Assembly (NCBI RefSeq): GCF_019431355.1
Contig: NZ_CP080269.1
Span: 3,810,501-3,874,500, forward strand
Length of the DNA: 64,000 bases
From: Paenibacillus sp. R14(2021)
Lineage (GTDB): Bacteria > Bacillota > Bacilli > Paenibacillales > Paenibacillaceae
Direction of reading: 5' to 3'
Each line of letters starts with the position of its first letter. The first letter of the stretch is position 1. The translations under genes were made by a program, and so were the position numbers. Below the pieces are notes generated by a model. The model did no database searches. It saw only the letters and a list, made by a program, of their open reading frames with translations, and had not been told where the DNA came from. Positions 16,871 through 24,442 of the stretch are shown here, piece after piece.

Positions 16871-17149
16871 TTAGTCGATATAGCCGGCGATGCCTTTGTC
16901 CATCAGGTAATCCATTTCCGCATCCAAAATCGCTTCTACGGTCAGCTCGTCCGATTTAAGACCCGGGCGGCCCAAAATGTAGTCCACCAGCTCGTCGCTG
17001 TCGATATTCACTTCGCCGTTCTTGTCTTCCTTCGCGTTATTGATGAACGACTGCTCATGCCCCAGCACCTGCTCGATCAGCTTCGGATCCGCTTTTGTTT
17101 GGCCGGCAATATGCTTCACCAGCTCGATCATATTGATTTGCTCGCTCAC
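16871..17149 (-). CDS. Conserved-looking small acidic protein, unknown function
   Basis: 92 residues; GTG start nine bases after AGGGGGC. It begins MSEQINMIELVKHIAGQTK. It is soluble, acidic and mostly helical by eye, with NGEVNIDSDELVDYILG and a C-terminal EMDYLMDKGIAGYID. DKNGEVNIDSDEL resembles an EF-hand-like loop of the dockerin type, but only one copy is present, so calcium binding is a guess. I do not recognise the family. It is transcribed alone, with a hairpin after the stop. Confidence 0.6.
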   Translation of the reverse strand: MSEQINMIELVKHIAGQTKADPKLIEQVLGHEQSFINNAKEDKNGEVNIDSDELVDYILGRPGLKSDELTVEAILDAEMDYLMDKGIAGYID

Positions 17150-17221
17150 GTCCTGATGCCCCCTGTTCGTTAGTTATGGTAGTGCCTATTGTAACACAGC
17201 GGCGGCATCGTTCTCAAAAGC

Positions 17222-18199
17222 TTACGGAATGAGCAGCATCTTGCCCGTGCTCGACCGGCTCTCGATCCAGCGATGCGCGTCGGCGCCTTCCGCAAGCGGG
17301 AACAGCTTCGGATCTTCCAATGAAATCCGTCCGCTGCGAATCGCCTCGAACAGCTCACCCGAACGCCGGATTCGTTCGACCGACGTCGTAACATGATTCC
17401 ACAAATCCCCGCCGGTCAGCGTCTTGCTCGTATCCATCAGCATCCGCGGATCGACCAGAGGCGGATCTCCGCCCGCCATGCCGAAGAAAACGACCGTGCC
17501 GCGTGTACGAACCGCACGGAAGCTGTCCATTAAAGTCGCTCCCACGGCGTCGTAAGCGGCATCGAAGCCGGGCTCGCCGCCGCGTGAGGCCGACCAAGCC
17601 AGTGCCTCGTTCACCCAGTCGCCGTCATAGCGAAGCACCTCATCCGCCCCTGCCTTCAAGGCAGCGGCCCGCTTCGCCTCGCTGGACGTGAGTCCAAGAA
17701 CCTCGGCGCCCTTCGCTTTGCACAGCTGAACGAGCAGCTGCCCGACCCCGCCGGCAGCGGCATGGACGAGCACCTTGTCGCCGGTCTTGACGGGATAGCT
17801 GTCGGTCGCCAGGTAATGGGCAGTCAGCCCTTGCAGCAGGACGGACGCCGCAGCTTCGAAGCTGATATCGTCCGGCAGCGGTATAACCCGGTCCGCGGGC
17901 ACGACGACGAGCTCCGCATTGGCATGAGGCACATCCGCAAAGCCGATGCGGTCGCCAACCCGAACGCCGGTCACGTCCGGTGCCGTCTGCTCGACGATAC
18001 CGGCTCCTTCATAGCCCAGTATATAGGGCGGCTCGCCGACCAAATGGTAATTGCCCTGCCGCCGGTAAACATCCGCGAAGTTCAGCCCAACGACCTGCAT
18101 CCGCACAAGGACCGTACCTGGCGCGAGTACGGGATCCGGAACTTCTTGCAGCTGCAGCACTTCAGGTCCGCCGAATGTATGAAAAACAAGTGCTTTCAT
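17222..18199 (-). CDS. Quinone oxidoreductase-like, zinc-free medium-chain dehydrogenase
   Basis: 325 residues, the usual length of NADPH:quinone reductases. It starts MKALVFHTFGGPEVLQLQEV, has the GroES-like N-terminal part (VGLNFADVYRRQGNY) and a Rossmann segment VLVHAAAGGVGQLLVQLCKAKGAEV cut here to its core AAAGGVGQLL. The catalytic-zinc Cys and His residues of alcohol dehydrogenases are missing, as in QOR enzymes. It likely reduces quinones or enones with NADPH in the cytoplasm. Ribosome site GGAAGGTGG. Single gene. Confidence 0.88.
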   Translation of the reverse strand: MKALVFHTFGGPEVLQLQEVPDPVLAPGTVLVRMQVVGLNFADVYRRQGNYHLVGEPPYILGYEGAGIVEQTAPDVTGVRVGDRIGFADVPHANAELVVVPADRVIPLPDDISFEAAASVLLQGLTAHYLATDSYPVKTGDKVLVHAAAGGVGQLLVQLCKAKGAEVLGLTSSEAKRAAALKAGADEVLRYDGDWVNEALAWSASRGGEPGFDAAYDAVGATLMDSFRAVRTRGTVVFFGMAGGDPPLVDPRMLMDTSKTLTGGDLWNHVTTSVERIRRSGELFEAIRSGRISLEDPKLFPLAEGADAHRWIESRSSTGKMLLIP

Positions 18200-18381
18200 C
18201 GTTATGTACGACCACCTTCCTTATATGTCCTCCACTAGTTTGCCCTTGATCGGCGTAACTTTGCAAACAGAGTGACTGCGGGAGGCGTAGCGAAACCCTA
18301 TACGCCCGGCCGTGATGTGGATCGACACAAGCTGTGCAAGTTCCAGGCGCGCAAAGATTCAAAAGAACGACACCTATCCAT

Positions 18382-18408
18382 AAAAAGAGGTCCGGCCAAA
18401 GCCGAACC
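18382..18408 (-). terminator. Terminator of the glutathione peroxidase gene
   Basis: On the minus strand GGTTCGGC-TTTG-GCCGGACC is followed by TCTTTTTA. It ends 15 bp after the peroxidase stop. Confidence 0.75.
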
Positions 18409-18422
18409 CGCCTGGAAAGCTA

Positions 18423-18983
18423 TTATTTACCTGCGTTCAGCAGCGCCTCGATATCCTCTTTCATAGCGAGCGGTTCTACCGTCGACTCATAGCGTCCAAC
18501 AACATTGCCTTCGCGGTCGATTAGGAATTTGGTGAAGTTCCATTTGATCGAGTCGTCGATCAGCCATTCCGGCAGCTTCTCGCTGAGGAAGGCATGCAGC
18601 ATTTTGCCGCTTGGCTCGGAGGTATCGAATCCGCGGAAAGGCTGCGATTCCGTCAAATAGCGGAATACCTCGTTCGCGCTCTCGCCCCGAACGTCCGATT
18701 TCGCGAAGAGCGGGAAATTAACGCCATAATTGATTTGGCAGAAGCTTTGCACGTCGGAATCCGTGCCTGGCTCCTGCTCGCCGAATTGATTGGAAGGGAA
18801 GCCGAGAATTTGCAGCCCTTGGTCGCGGTAGCTCTCGTATAGCTTCTGCAAGTCTTCATACTGAGGCGTAAATCCGCATTTGCTGGCCGTGTTGACGATC
18901 AGCATTACGTCTCCCTTATAGTCGGACAGCGATTTCGTTTGGCCGTGGTTCGTTGTGGCTTGAAGGTCGTATAGTGTAGTCAT
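18423..18983 (-). CDS. Glutathione peroxidase family (thiol peroxidase, BsaA-like)
   Basis: 186 residues. NTASKCGFTPQYEDLQ places the peroxidatic residue as Cys, not selenocysteine, near position 37; GFPSNQFGEQEPG supplies the Gln and WNFTKFLIDREGNVVGRY the Trp-Asn of the catalytic tetrad. A second Cys in SFCQINYGVNFPLF sits where the resolving Cys of thioredoxin-dependent members does, so thioredoxin is the likely reductant in this glutathione-poor lineage. Cytoplasmic peroxide defence. AGGAGG lies before the ATG. Confidence 0.92.
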   Translation of the reverse strand: MTTLYDLQATTNHGQTKSLSDYKGDVMLIVNTASKCGFTPQYEDLQKLYESYRDQGLQILGFPSNQFGEQEPGTDSDVQSFCQINYGVNFPLFAKSDVRGESANEVFRYLTESQPFRGFDTSEPSGKMLHAFLSEKLPEWLIDDSIKWNFTKFLIDREGNVVGRYESTVEPLAMKEDIEALLNAGK

Positions 18984-19036
18984 GATGATTCCTCCTTATT
19001 GATTTTATTAAATTAAATTGTATAAAATATAAATGT

Positions 19037-19065
19037 ACTTTACCAGCTCAACCACCCGGCGTCAA
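19037..19065 (-). promoter_or_regulatory. Predicted promoter of the glutathione peroxidase gene
   Basis: Minus strand TTGACG (19065-19060), 17 bp, TAAAGT (19042-19037), followed by an AT-rich leader of about 50 bases to the ATG at 18983. Confidence 0.55.
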
Positions 19066-19277
19066 CCGTTTTTGAAAACTGTCCGCAGGATTGTATGACA
19101 TAAGCATGTTTTCTTTTACACCATATCGGCAGACGGAGGCTGTTTGGAGAGGTTGGATGTTGTCTTTCATTAAAGGGAAACACCTCGCCCACGTCGGCCC
19201 GGTTGAATGCGGGCGGCCGCAGAGGTAAAATGTGTGTAACTCACAGCAACGTCATTGTTTATAAAGGAGCTTGTGCA

Positions 19278-19943
19278 ATGGGGAAAGAGGAGAATACAAA
19301 CCGCGGGCGCGTCCTGATCGTTACTGCGGTGGCCGCGGAGCGCGATGCCGTGCTGCGCGGCTTGGGGGGCGACGAACGATTTCACGTCGTCGCCGCTGGC
19401 GTAGGGCCGGCGGCGGCGGCGGCCGGCACCGCCGCGGCGCTGGCCGCGGGCGGCTACCGGCTCGCGGTCAGCGCAGGCATCGCGGGCGGCTTCGCCGGTA
19501 CAGCCGCCGTGGGCTCGCTTGTGGTGGCCGGCGAAATCATCGCCGCCGATCTGGGGGTCGAGACCCCGGACGGCTTCGCGAGCGTGGACGCGCTCGGGTT
19601 CGGCTCGTCCCGCATCGGGGTCGACGCCCGCCTCGCGGGCGCCTTGGCCGCGGGCATCGCCGCGGCCGGTCTGCCGGTGAGCACAGGTCCCGTGCTCACC
19701 GTAACGACCGCGACGGGAATGGCCGCAACCGCCGCGGAGCATGAACGGCGCGTGCCAGGCGCAGCGGCCGAAGCCATGGAGGGCTTCGGCGTAGCGACGG
19801 CCGCGCTGCAGTTTGGCCTACCCGCGCTGGAGCTGCGGGCGATTTCCAACGCGGTCGGACCGCGAGACAGAGATGCTTGGCGAATCGGCGATGCGCTGCA
19901 GGCGCTGGAACGTGCAAGCCGGATTTTGACGGAGGTGCTGTAA
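19278..19943 (+). CDS. mqnB: Futalosine hydrolase (MqnB)
   Basis: 221 residues from the ATG eight bases after AAAGGAG; the frame is open 75 bases further up but without a ribosome site. It has the nucleoside phosphorylase/hydrolase fold: ILIVTA-type start (RVLIVTAVAAERDAVL), SAGIAGGF, and AEAMEGFGVATAALQFGLP with the substrate-binding Met-Glu. It cuts futalosine into hypoxanthine and dehypoxanthine futalosine, an early step of the alternative menaquinone route. Very rich in Ala and Gly, and the middle of the gene is far richer in GC than its neighbours. It overlaps mqnD in TAATG. Confidence 0.88.
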   Translation: MGKEENTNRGRVLIVTAVAAERDAVLRGLGGDERFHVVAAGVGPAAAAAGTAAALAAGGYRLAVSAGIAGGFAGTAAVGSLVVAGEIIAADLGVETPDGFASVDALGFGSSRIGVDARLAGALAAGIAAAGLPVSTGPVLTVTTATGMAATAAEHERRVPGAAAEAMEGFGVATAALQFGLPALELRAISNAVGPRDRDAWRIGDALQALERASRILTEVL

Positions 19944-20776
19944 TGAAAATTGCTTTCTCGCCATGCCCGAACGATACATTTGTTTTCCACGCCTTGGTTC
20001 ATGGACAGGTGCCAGGCGCGCCTTCATTCGACGTGACCTACGCGGATATTGATATTACGAACAATTGGGCAGCAGCCAGGGAAGGGCCGGAGGTGCTCAA
20101 AATTTCTTTCGCTGCCCTGCCTTGGGTGCTGGACGACTACGCCCTGCTGCCTTGCGGCGGCGCACTCGGACGCGGCTGCGGCCCGCTCGTGCTGACGAAG
20201 AACGGCGCAGCCGACCCCGCTTCCCTGAGCGGTAAACGGGTAGCCGTGCCAAGCGAGCGTTCCACGGCTTATCTGCTCTTCCGCTTATGGGCGGCCCAGA
20301 ACATTCCCGGCGGCAATCTCGACATCGTCGTCATGCCGTTTCATGAAATCATGCCCGCCGTCCGGGACGGCTCCATCGACGCCGGTCTCGTCATTCACGA
20401 AGCGCGGTTCACGTACCAGAACTACGGCCTGCACATGATGACGGACCTCGGCAGCTGGTGGGAATCCGACACCGGCCTTCCGATTCCGCTCGGCGCGATT
20501 ATTGCCCGCCGCTCGCTCGATACCGCTTCGCTGACGGCCTGGATTCGCAGCTCCGTGGAATATGCATGGGCCAATCCGGAGGCGTCCGCCGCCTACGTCA
20601 TGGAACACGCGCAGGAAATGTCGCCAACCGTAGCGAATCAGCATATTGCACTCTACGTCAACGAATTTTCCCGCAATCTAGGAGCGAGCGGTTACGCCGC
20701 AATCGAAGCGCTGCTTGGACGAGCGATGAAAGAAGGCTTCGTACCGGCTTTTGATATGGCTAAGCTTCGTTCATAA
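19943..20776 (+). CDS. mqnD: 1,4-dihydroxy-6-naphthoate synthase (MqnD)
   Basis: 277 residues. It starts MKIAFSPCPNDTFVFHALVH, the signature of MqnD, whose two-lobed fold resembles solute-binding proteins but is cytoplasmic. FHEIMPAVRDGSIDAGLVIHE contains the catalytic His region. The enzyme splits cyclic dehypoxanthine futalosine to 1,4-dihydroxy-6-naphthoate. The start overlaps the mqnB stop, with GGAGGTGC upstream, so the two enzymes are coupled. The other enzymes of the route (MqnA, MqnC, MqnE) are not in this window. Confidence 0.92.
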   Translation: MKIAFSPCPNDTFVFHALVHGQVPGAPSFDVTYADIDITNNWAAAREGPEVLKISFAALPWVLDDYALLPCGGALGRGCGPLVLTKNGAADPASLSGKRVAVPSERSTAYLLFRLWAAQNIPGGNLDIVVMPFHEIMPAVRDGSIDAGLVIHEARFTYQNYGLHMMTDLGSWWESDTGLPIPLGAIIARRSLDTASLTAWIRSSVEYAWANPEASAAYVMEHAQEMSPTVANQHIALYVNEFSRNLGASGYAAIEALLGRAMKEGFVPAFDMAKLRS

Positions 20777-20795
20777 TTCCATCTTCCGCACAAAC

Positions 20796-20829
20796 AAAGC
20801 AGCCCCGGGTGATTATCCGGGGCTGCTTT
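20796..20829. terminator. Bidirectional terminator after mqnD
   Basis: AAAGCAGCCCCGG and CCGGGGCTGCTTT form a perfect 13-bp stem around GTGATTAT, followed by T on the plus strand. The gene ending at 20854 converges on it. Confidence 0.85.
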
Positions 20830-20853
20830 TGCATCGTTGACGACGATTCAAGT

Positions 20854-21687
20854 TCACGATTTCGCGCGTAGCTCCCGCTCCATCAGCTCCTGATTTCCCT
20901 TATGGAACTTCCGCATGTTGCGGGGAAACCGGCAGCCGTCAATCAATGCGTCGATCGTCTCCTGGTCCCCGCTTCCCACCGCACCGCGCAGGGCAGCGAT
21001 ATATGCAAAATCAGCCGTCTGGCGCCGCTTCATCTCGCCGATATCCGCCGTCGAGCTGCCGTGGCCCGGGATGAGCCGCTTTACCTCATGCGCCGTCAGC
21101 ATCGTATCCAGCTTGCCAATCGTTTCCTCGTACAGCGTGCTGCTGTGATAGATATACGGAAACTCAAGATCCGACCAGTAGTCGCCCGCCAGCAGCAGTC
21201 CAAGCGGTTCGACGACGGTAAATAGACCGTCATCGTTATGACCCGGCGAGAGGTAGAAGGTCAGCCGCAAATCGGTGCCAAGCTGCAGGAGCTGCCCGTC
21301 ACGCTCCACGCGATGCGTAACTGCCGGATACGCAATCTCATAATTTCGCTCCAAGTAATAATCGTCGTCGAATGCCAGAATCTGCTCGACAATCTTCTGC
21401 TTCGCTGCCTCGCTCTTATCCGCGAACGCAGCCGAAGCGATCACTTCCGCATCCGGAAAAGCCCCGTATCCGATAATATGGTCAAAATCCGAGTGCGTGA
21501 ACAGCACGTATTTGCGCTTCCCGTTCAGCGCCATATCGCCGGCATACCGGCGAATTTCCTCTACCTCATGCGGCAGCCAGCAGGGATCGACGATCAGCAC
21601 GGCATCCTCCGTTTGGATGACCGTCGAGGTCGTTTTGTACAGCGCGCTCTCGAAGAGCGTCCATGCGCCTTTACGCAGTTTAATCAT
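20854..21687 (-). CDS. Metallo-beta-lactamase fold hydrolase, unknown substrate
   Basis: 277 residues from the ATG at 21687 (GGAGG twelve bases upstream); the longer open frame above it has no supporting site. Metal-binding motifs are LFTHSDFDHIIGYG (HxDxxH with the second His shifted), SPGHNDDGLFTV, LLAGDYWSD and LIPGHGSST. That is the usual MBL core with a C-terminal helical tail. Members include hydroxyacylglutathione hydrolase-like and lactonase-like enzymes; no substrate can be assigned. It is divergent from the flavin oxidoreductase at 21902. Confidence 0.82.
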   Translation of the reverse strand: MIKLRKGAWTLFESALYKTTSTVIQTEDAVLIVDPCWLPHEVEEIRRYAGDMALNGKRKYVLFTHSDFDHIIGYGAFPDAEVIASAAFADKSEAAKQKIVEQILAFDDDYYLERNYEIAYPAVTHRVERDGQLLQLGTDLRLTFYLSPGHNDDGLFTVVEPLGLLLAGDYWSDLEFPYIYHSSTLYEETIGKLDTMLTAHEVKRLIPGHGSSTADIGEMKRRQTADFAYIAALRGAVGSGDQETIDALIDGCRFPRNMRKFHKGNQELMERELRAKS

Positions 21688-21901
21688 CGATTGATGCAGC
21701 CTCCGTTCATTGTTGCCATCACTTCTATTTCGCGAAAAGGCCGGCTTCTTCCTCCCCTTCGTGGTAGCTGCCCATAGGTTACCAAGTCCATGCCGACAAT
21801 GCCGGAGCAACTTCGCAGCTCCTCTCGCACATAGAACATGGCGTTTCCGCCAAACTAAGGCAGAACGACCACGATCCCCGCTTAGCAAAGGAGTCCTGCT
21901 C

Positions 21902-22825
21902 ATGCTAGACTGCATTATCGTTGGGGGCGGCCTTGCCGGCCTGCAGGCAGCGATTCAACTCGGACGTTATGCCAAGTATAAAGTGCTCGTCATCGATTCC
22001 GGAGACGGACGCTCCACGCTGTGCCGGAGCTATCGCAATTTGCTCGGATATCCGGACGGCGTCTCCGGCGAAGCCATCAGGCAGGCTGGTCTCAAGCAGC
22101 TTGGCACATACGGTATGGAGCAGAAGCCCGACACGATTCTTGAAGCCGCCAGCTTGCCAAACGGCGGCTTCGGCTTGCGAGGCAGCAGCGGCGCCTCCTA
22201 TGAATCACGTACGCTGCTGCTCGCAACCGGCGTCATGGACAGGCTGCCCGGTTGGCCGGGTCTTCACCCCTGCCTAGGCTTGACCGTATACGTCTGTCCG
22301 GACTGCGACGGCTACGAGGTCAAGGACCGCCGAACGCTCGTGCTTGGCGCCGGCGATGTCGGCGCCCGCATGGCGCTTACCCTCCGTGCTTGGACGGACG
22401 AGCTGCTCTACCTAAACCAAGAGAGTGCGAAGCACCCCGTCAGTTCCGAGCTTACCGCACGATTGGCCGCAGCCGGGATTCGGCACCGGCAAGCAGACGT
22501 AACGGCCGTCAACGCTTCCATGGACGGTGTATTCCACGGTGTCCTGCTGCGGGATGGCTCGGAAATTACGGCCGAGCGCGCTTTCGTCGCCTTCGGCGGC
22601 AATGAGGTACGATCCCAGTTAGCCGCGCAGCTTGGCGCCCGACTTCACGAGAATCGGCATGTTTGGACCGACCCCCGTACCAAGATGACCAGCATCCCGC
22701 AGGTCTGGGCCGCCGGGGATATCGCGTTCCATTCCGAACAAGCGGTCATCGCCATGGGCGAAGGCGCCCAAGCCGCGATTTGGATGCATAAGGCGCTGAC
22801 CGACATGGAAGAGAGACGGCCTTAA
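21902..22825 (+). CDS. Thioredoxin reductase-like FAD/NAD(P)H oxidoreductase
   Basis: 307 residues from ATG after AAAGGAG. FAD motif CIIVGGGLAGLQAAIQLGR at the start, then LLATGVMDRLPGWPG, a CxxC in VCPDCDGYEVKDRR near residue 125, NAD(P) motif LVLGAGDVGARMAL and the closing AAGDIAFHSEQAVIAMGEGA. The CPDCDGYE pattern is that of single-domain TrxB-like oxidoreductases, whose disulfide may act on a dedicated partner; no thioredoxin gene adjoins it. The frame extends 64 codons further upstream without a start signal. It ends inside a hairpin shared with the convergent dbpA gene. Confidence 0.85.
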   Translation: MLDCIIVGGGLAGLQAAIQLGRYAKYKVLVIDSGDGRSTLCRSYRNLLGYPDGVSGEAIRQAGLKQLGTYGMEQKPDTILEAASLPNGGFGLRGSSGASYESRTLLLATGVMDRLPGWPGLHPCLGLTVYVCPDCDGYEVKDRRTLVLGAGDVGARMALTLRAWTDELLYLNQESAKHPVSSELTARLAAAGIRHRQADVTAVNASMDGVFHGVLLRDGSEITAERAFVAFGGNEVRSQLAAQLGARLHENRHVWTDPRTKMTSIPQVWAAGDIAFHSEQAVIAMGEGAQAAIWMHKALTDMEERRP

Positions 22826-22839
22826 CCGCCGTCTCTCTT
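22809..22839. terminator. Bidirectional terminator between the oxidoreductase gene and dbpA
   Basis: AAGAGAGACGGC pairs with GCCGTCTCTCTT around a CTTAACC loop; the plus strand continues CTTGTTATTT. The oxidoreductase stop codon lies in the loop. Confidence 0.75.
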
Positions 22840-22843
22840 CTTG

Positions 22844-24295
22844 TTATTTATTCGCTTCATGCACCTTCAGCTGCTTGCCTTTGATCGTCGTCGTCTTCAT
22901 CGCGTGCAGAACCAATCGGCCCTTGCCGTTCAGAATGTCCACGAACGTCACATTATCTTGAATGGAGATGATCCCGATATCCGCCGCCGTCATTCCCTCC
23001 AGCTTCGCAATCGTCCCGACGAAATCGACTGCACGCAGCTTCTTCTTCTTGCCCCCGTTAAAATACAGCTTCATAATGTCCTGACTCAGCAGCTCCCGCT
23101 TATCCAGCTTCACCGGTGAAGCTGCCTGCAGCTTGTGCTGAAACGCCTCCTGCGCCGCTGCCACGTCTTCTTCGGCTGGCGCTTCCGACCGCGGCAGTTC
23201 AAATCCGAGGTAGCGCTCGATATCCGCAAGCCGCTTCTCTTCATTAGGCGCTGCGAACGTAATGGCTTTGCCGCTTAAGCCCGCACGGCCTGTTCGGCCG
23301 ATCCGGTGCACGAACTTCTCGCTGTCCATAGGCAGGTCATAGTTGATGACATGGGTGACGTTCTCGATATCGATGCCCCTTGCCGCCACATCAGTTGCCG
23401 CGAGATAGCGGAATTCATGACGCCGGAAGGCATGCATGACGCTGAACCGGTCGTCCTGCTCCATCCCGCCGTGGATTTTGTCGCACGGGTAGCCGCTGCG
23501 CCGAAGCTCGCGGTTCACCAGATCCACCGCCTCCTGCGTCGAGCAGAAGATGATGCAGCTGTCCGGGTTTTCCATGGCGGTAACGGCTTTGAGCAGCGCG
23601 ATTTTACGGCTGTCATTCACGATATAGAGCTCATGCGCGATCCGCTCCACTGCAATGCTTCCGGATTCGATGGCAATATCCAGCGGATTGCGCATATAAG
23701 CATGGCAGAGCCGCTCCACGTCAGGCGGGAGCGTCGCGGAGAAGAGCAGCGTCATCCGCTCGGCCGGCAGCTCCTTAATAATCGCCTCTACCTGCTCGAT
23801 AAAGCCGCGGTTTAGCATCTCATCCGCTTCGTCGATCACTAGAAAACGGAGCCGCTCCACGTCGAACGTCCCGCGCTGGATATGATCCAGCACGCGGCCC
23901 GGCGTTCCCGCAACGACGTGAACCTTCTGCTGCAGCTCGATCTTCTGACCGGCGAACGGCTGCTGCCCATAGATCGCCACCGCCTTGATGCGCTTGAAGC
24001 GGCCGATGTTAATGAGATCCTCCTTCACCTGCCCGGCCAGCTCCCGGGTCGGCGTCAGTACCAGCGCCTGCGGCCGGTTCTCCTCCCATTCGATCAGCTC
24101 GCAGATCGGAATGCCGAAAGCGGCGGTCTTACCGCTCCCCGTCTGGGCTCGAACGGTCAAATCCCGCTGCGACAGCACATGGGGAATGACCTCGCGCTGC
24201 ACAGCGGTCGGCTCCTCGTAGCCGAGGCTGTCAATCGCGCGGATAATGTCGTCGCCGAGGCCGTAGGCGTGAAATGAATGCTCTTGCTTTGTCAT
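22844..24295 (-). CDS. dbpA: ATP-dependent RNA helicase DbpA (YxiN)
   Basis: 483 residues from the second ATG, ten bases after AAGGAG; the first ATG nine bases up touches that site. All DEAD-box motifs are present: Q motif, [26 protein letters not shown] (DEAD), SATLP, and [10 protein letters not shown]. The C-terminal 75 residues ([20 protein letters not shown] and VHEANK) match the RRM-like domain that binds hairpin 92 of 23S rRNA in DbpA/YxiN. It therefore probably assists late assembly of the 50S subunit. Monocistronic by position. Confidence 0.93.
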   Translation of the reverse strand: MTKQEHSFHAYGLGDDIIRAIDSLGYEEPTAVQREVIPHVLSQRDLTVRAQTGSGKTAAFGIPICELIEWEENRPQALVLTPTRELAGQVKEDLINIGRFKRIKAVAIYGQQPFAGQKIELQQKVHVVAGTPGRVLDHIQRGTFDVERLRFLVIDEADEMLNRGFIEQVEAIIKELPAERMTLLFSATLPPDVERLCHAYMRNPLDIAIESGSIAVERIAHELYIVNDSRKIALLKAVTAMENPDSCIIFCSTQEAVDLVNRELRRSGYPCDKIHGGMEQDDRFSVMHAFRRHEFRYLAATDVAARGIDIENVTHVINYDLPMDSEKFVHRIGRTGRAGLSGKAITFAAPNEEKRLADIERYLGFELPRSEAPAEEDVAAAQEAFQHKLQAASPVKLDKRELLSQDIMKLYFNGGKKKKLRAVDFVGTIAKLEGMTAADIGIISIQDNVTFVDILNGKGRLVLHAMKTTTIKGKQLKVHEANK

Positions 24296-24383
24296 GGTAG
24301 GCATGCTCCTTAACCGTACGTAAGTTTATGGTAACAGTATAGCCGTTTCCGCTGCCTCCCGGCAATTTGGAGCCCAGCACGAA

Positions 24384-24420
24384 GCGGCCCCTCCGCAGCA
24401 AATGCTGCAGCAGGGGCCGC
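24384..24420. terminator. Hairpin between the mannosidase gene and dbpA
   Basis: GCGGCCCCT pairs with AGGGGCCGC, with an inner GCAGCA/TGCTGC hairpin. It has no long T-tract, so termination of the GH38 transcript is only likely. Confidence 0.5.
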
Positions 24421-24442
24421 CTCGAGTAGACGCTGCTTATAG

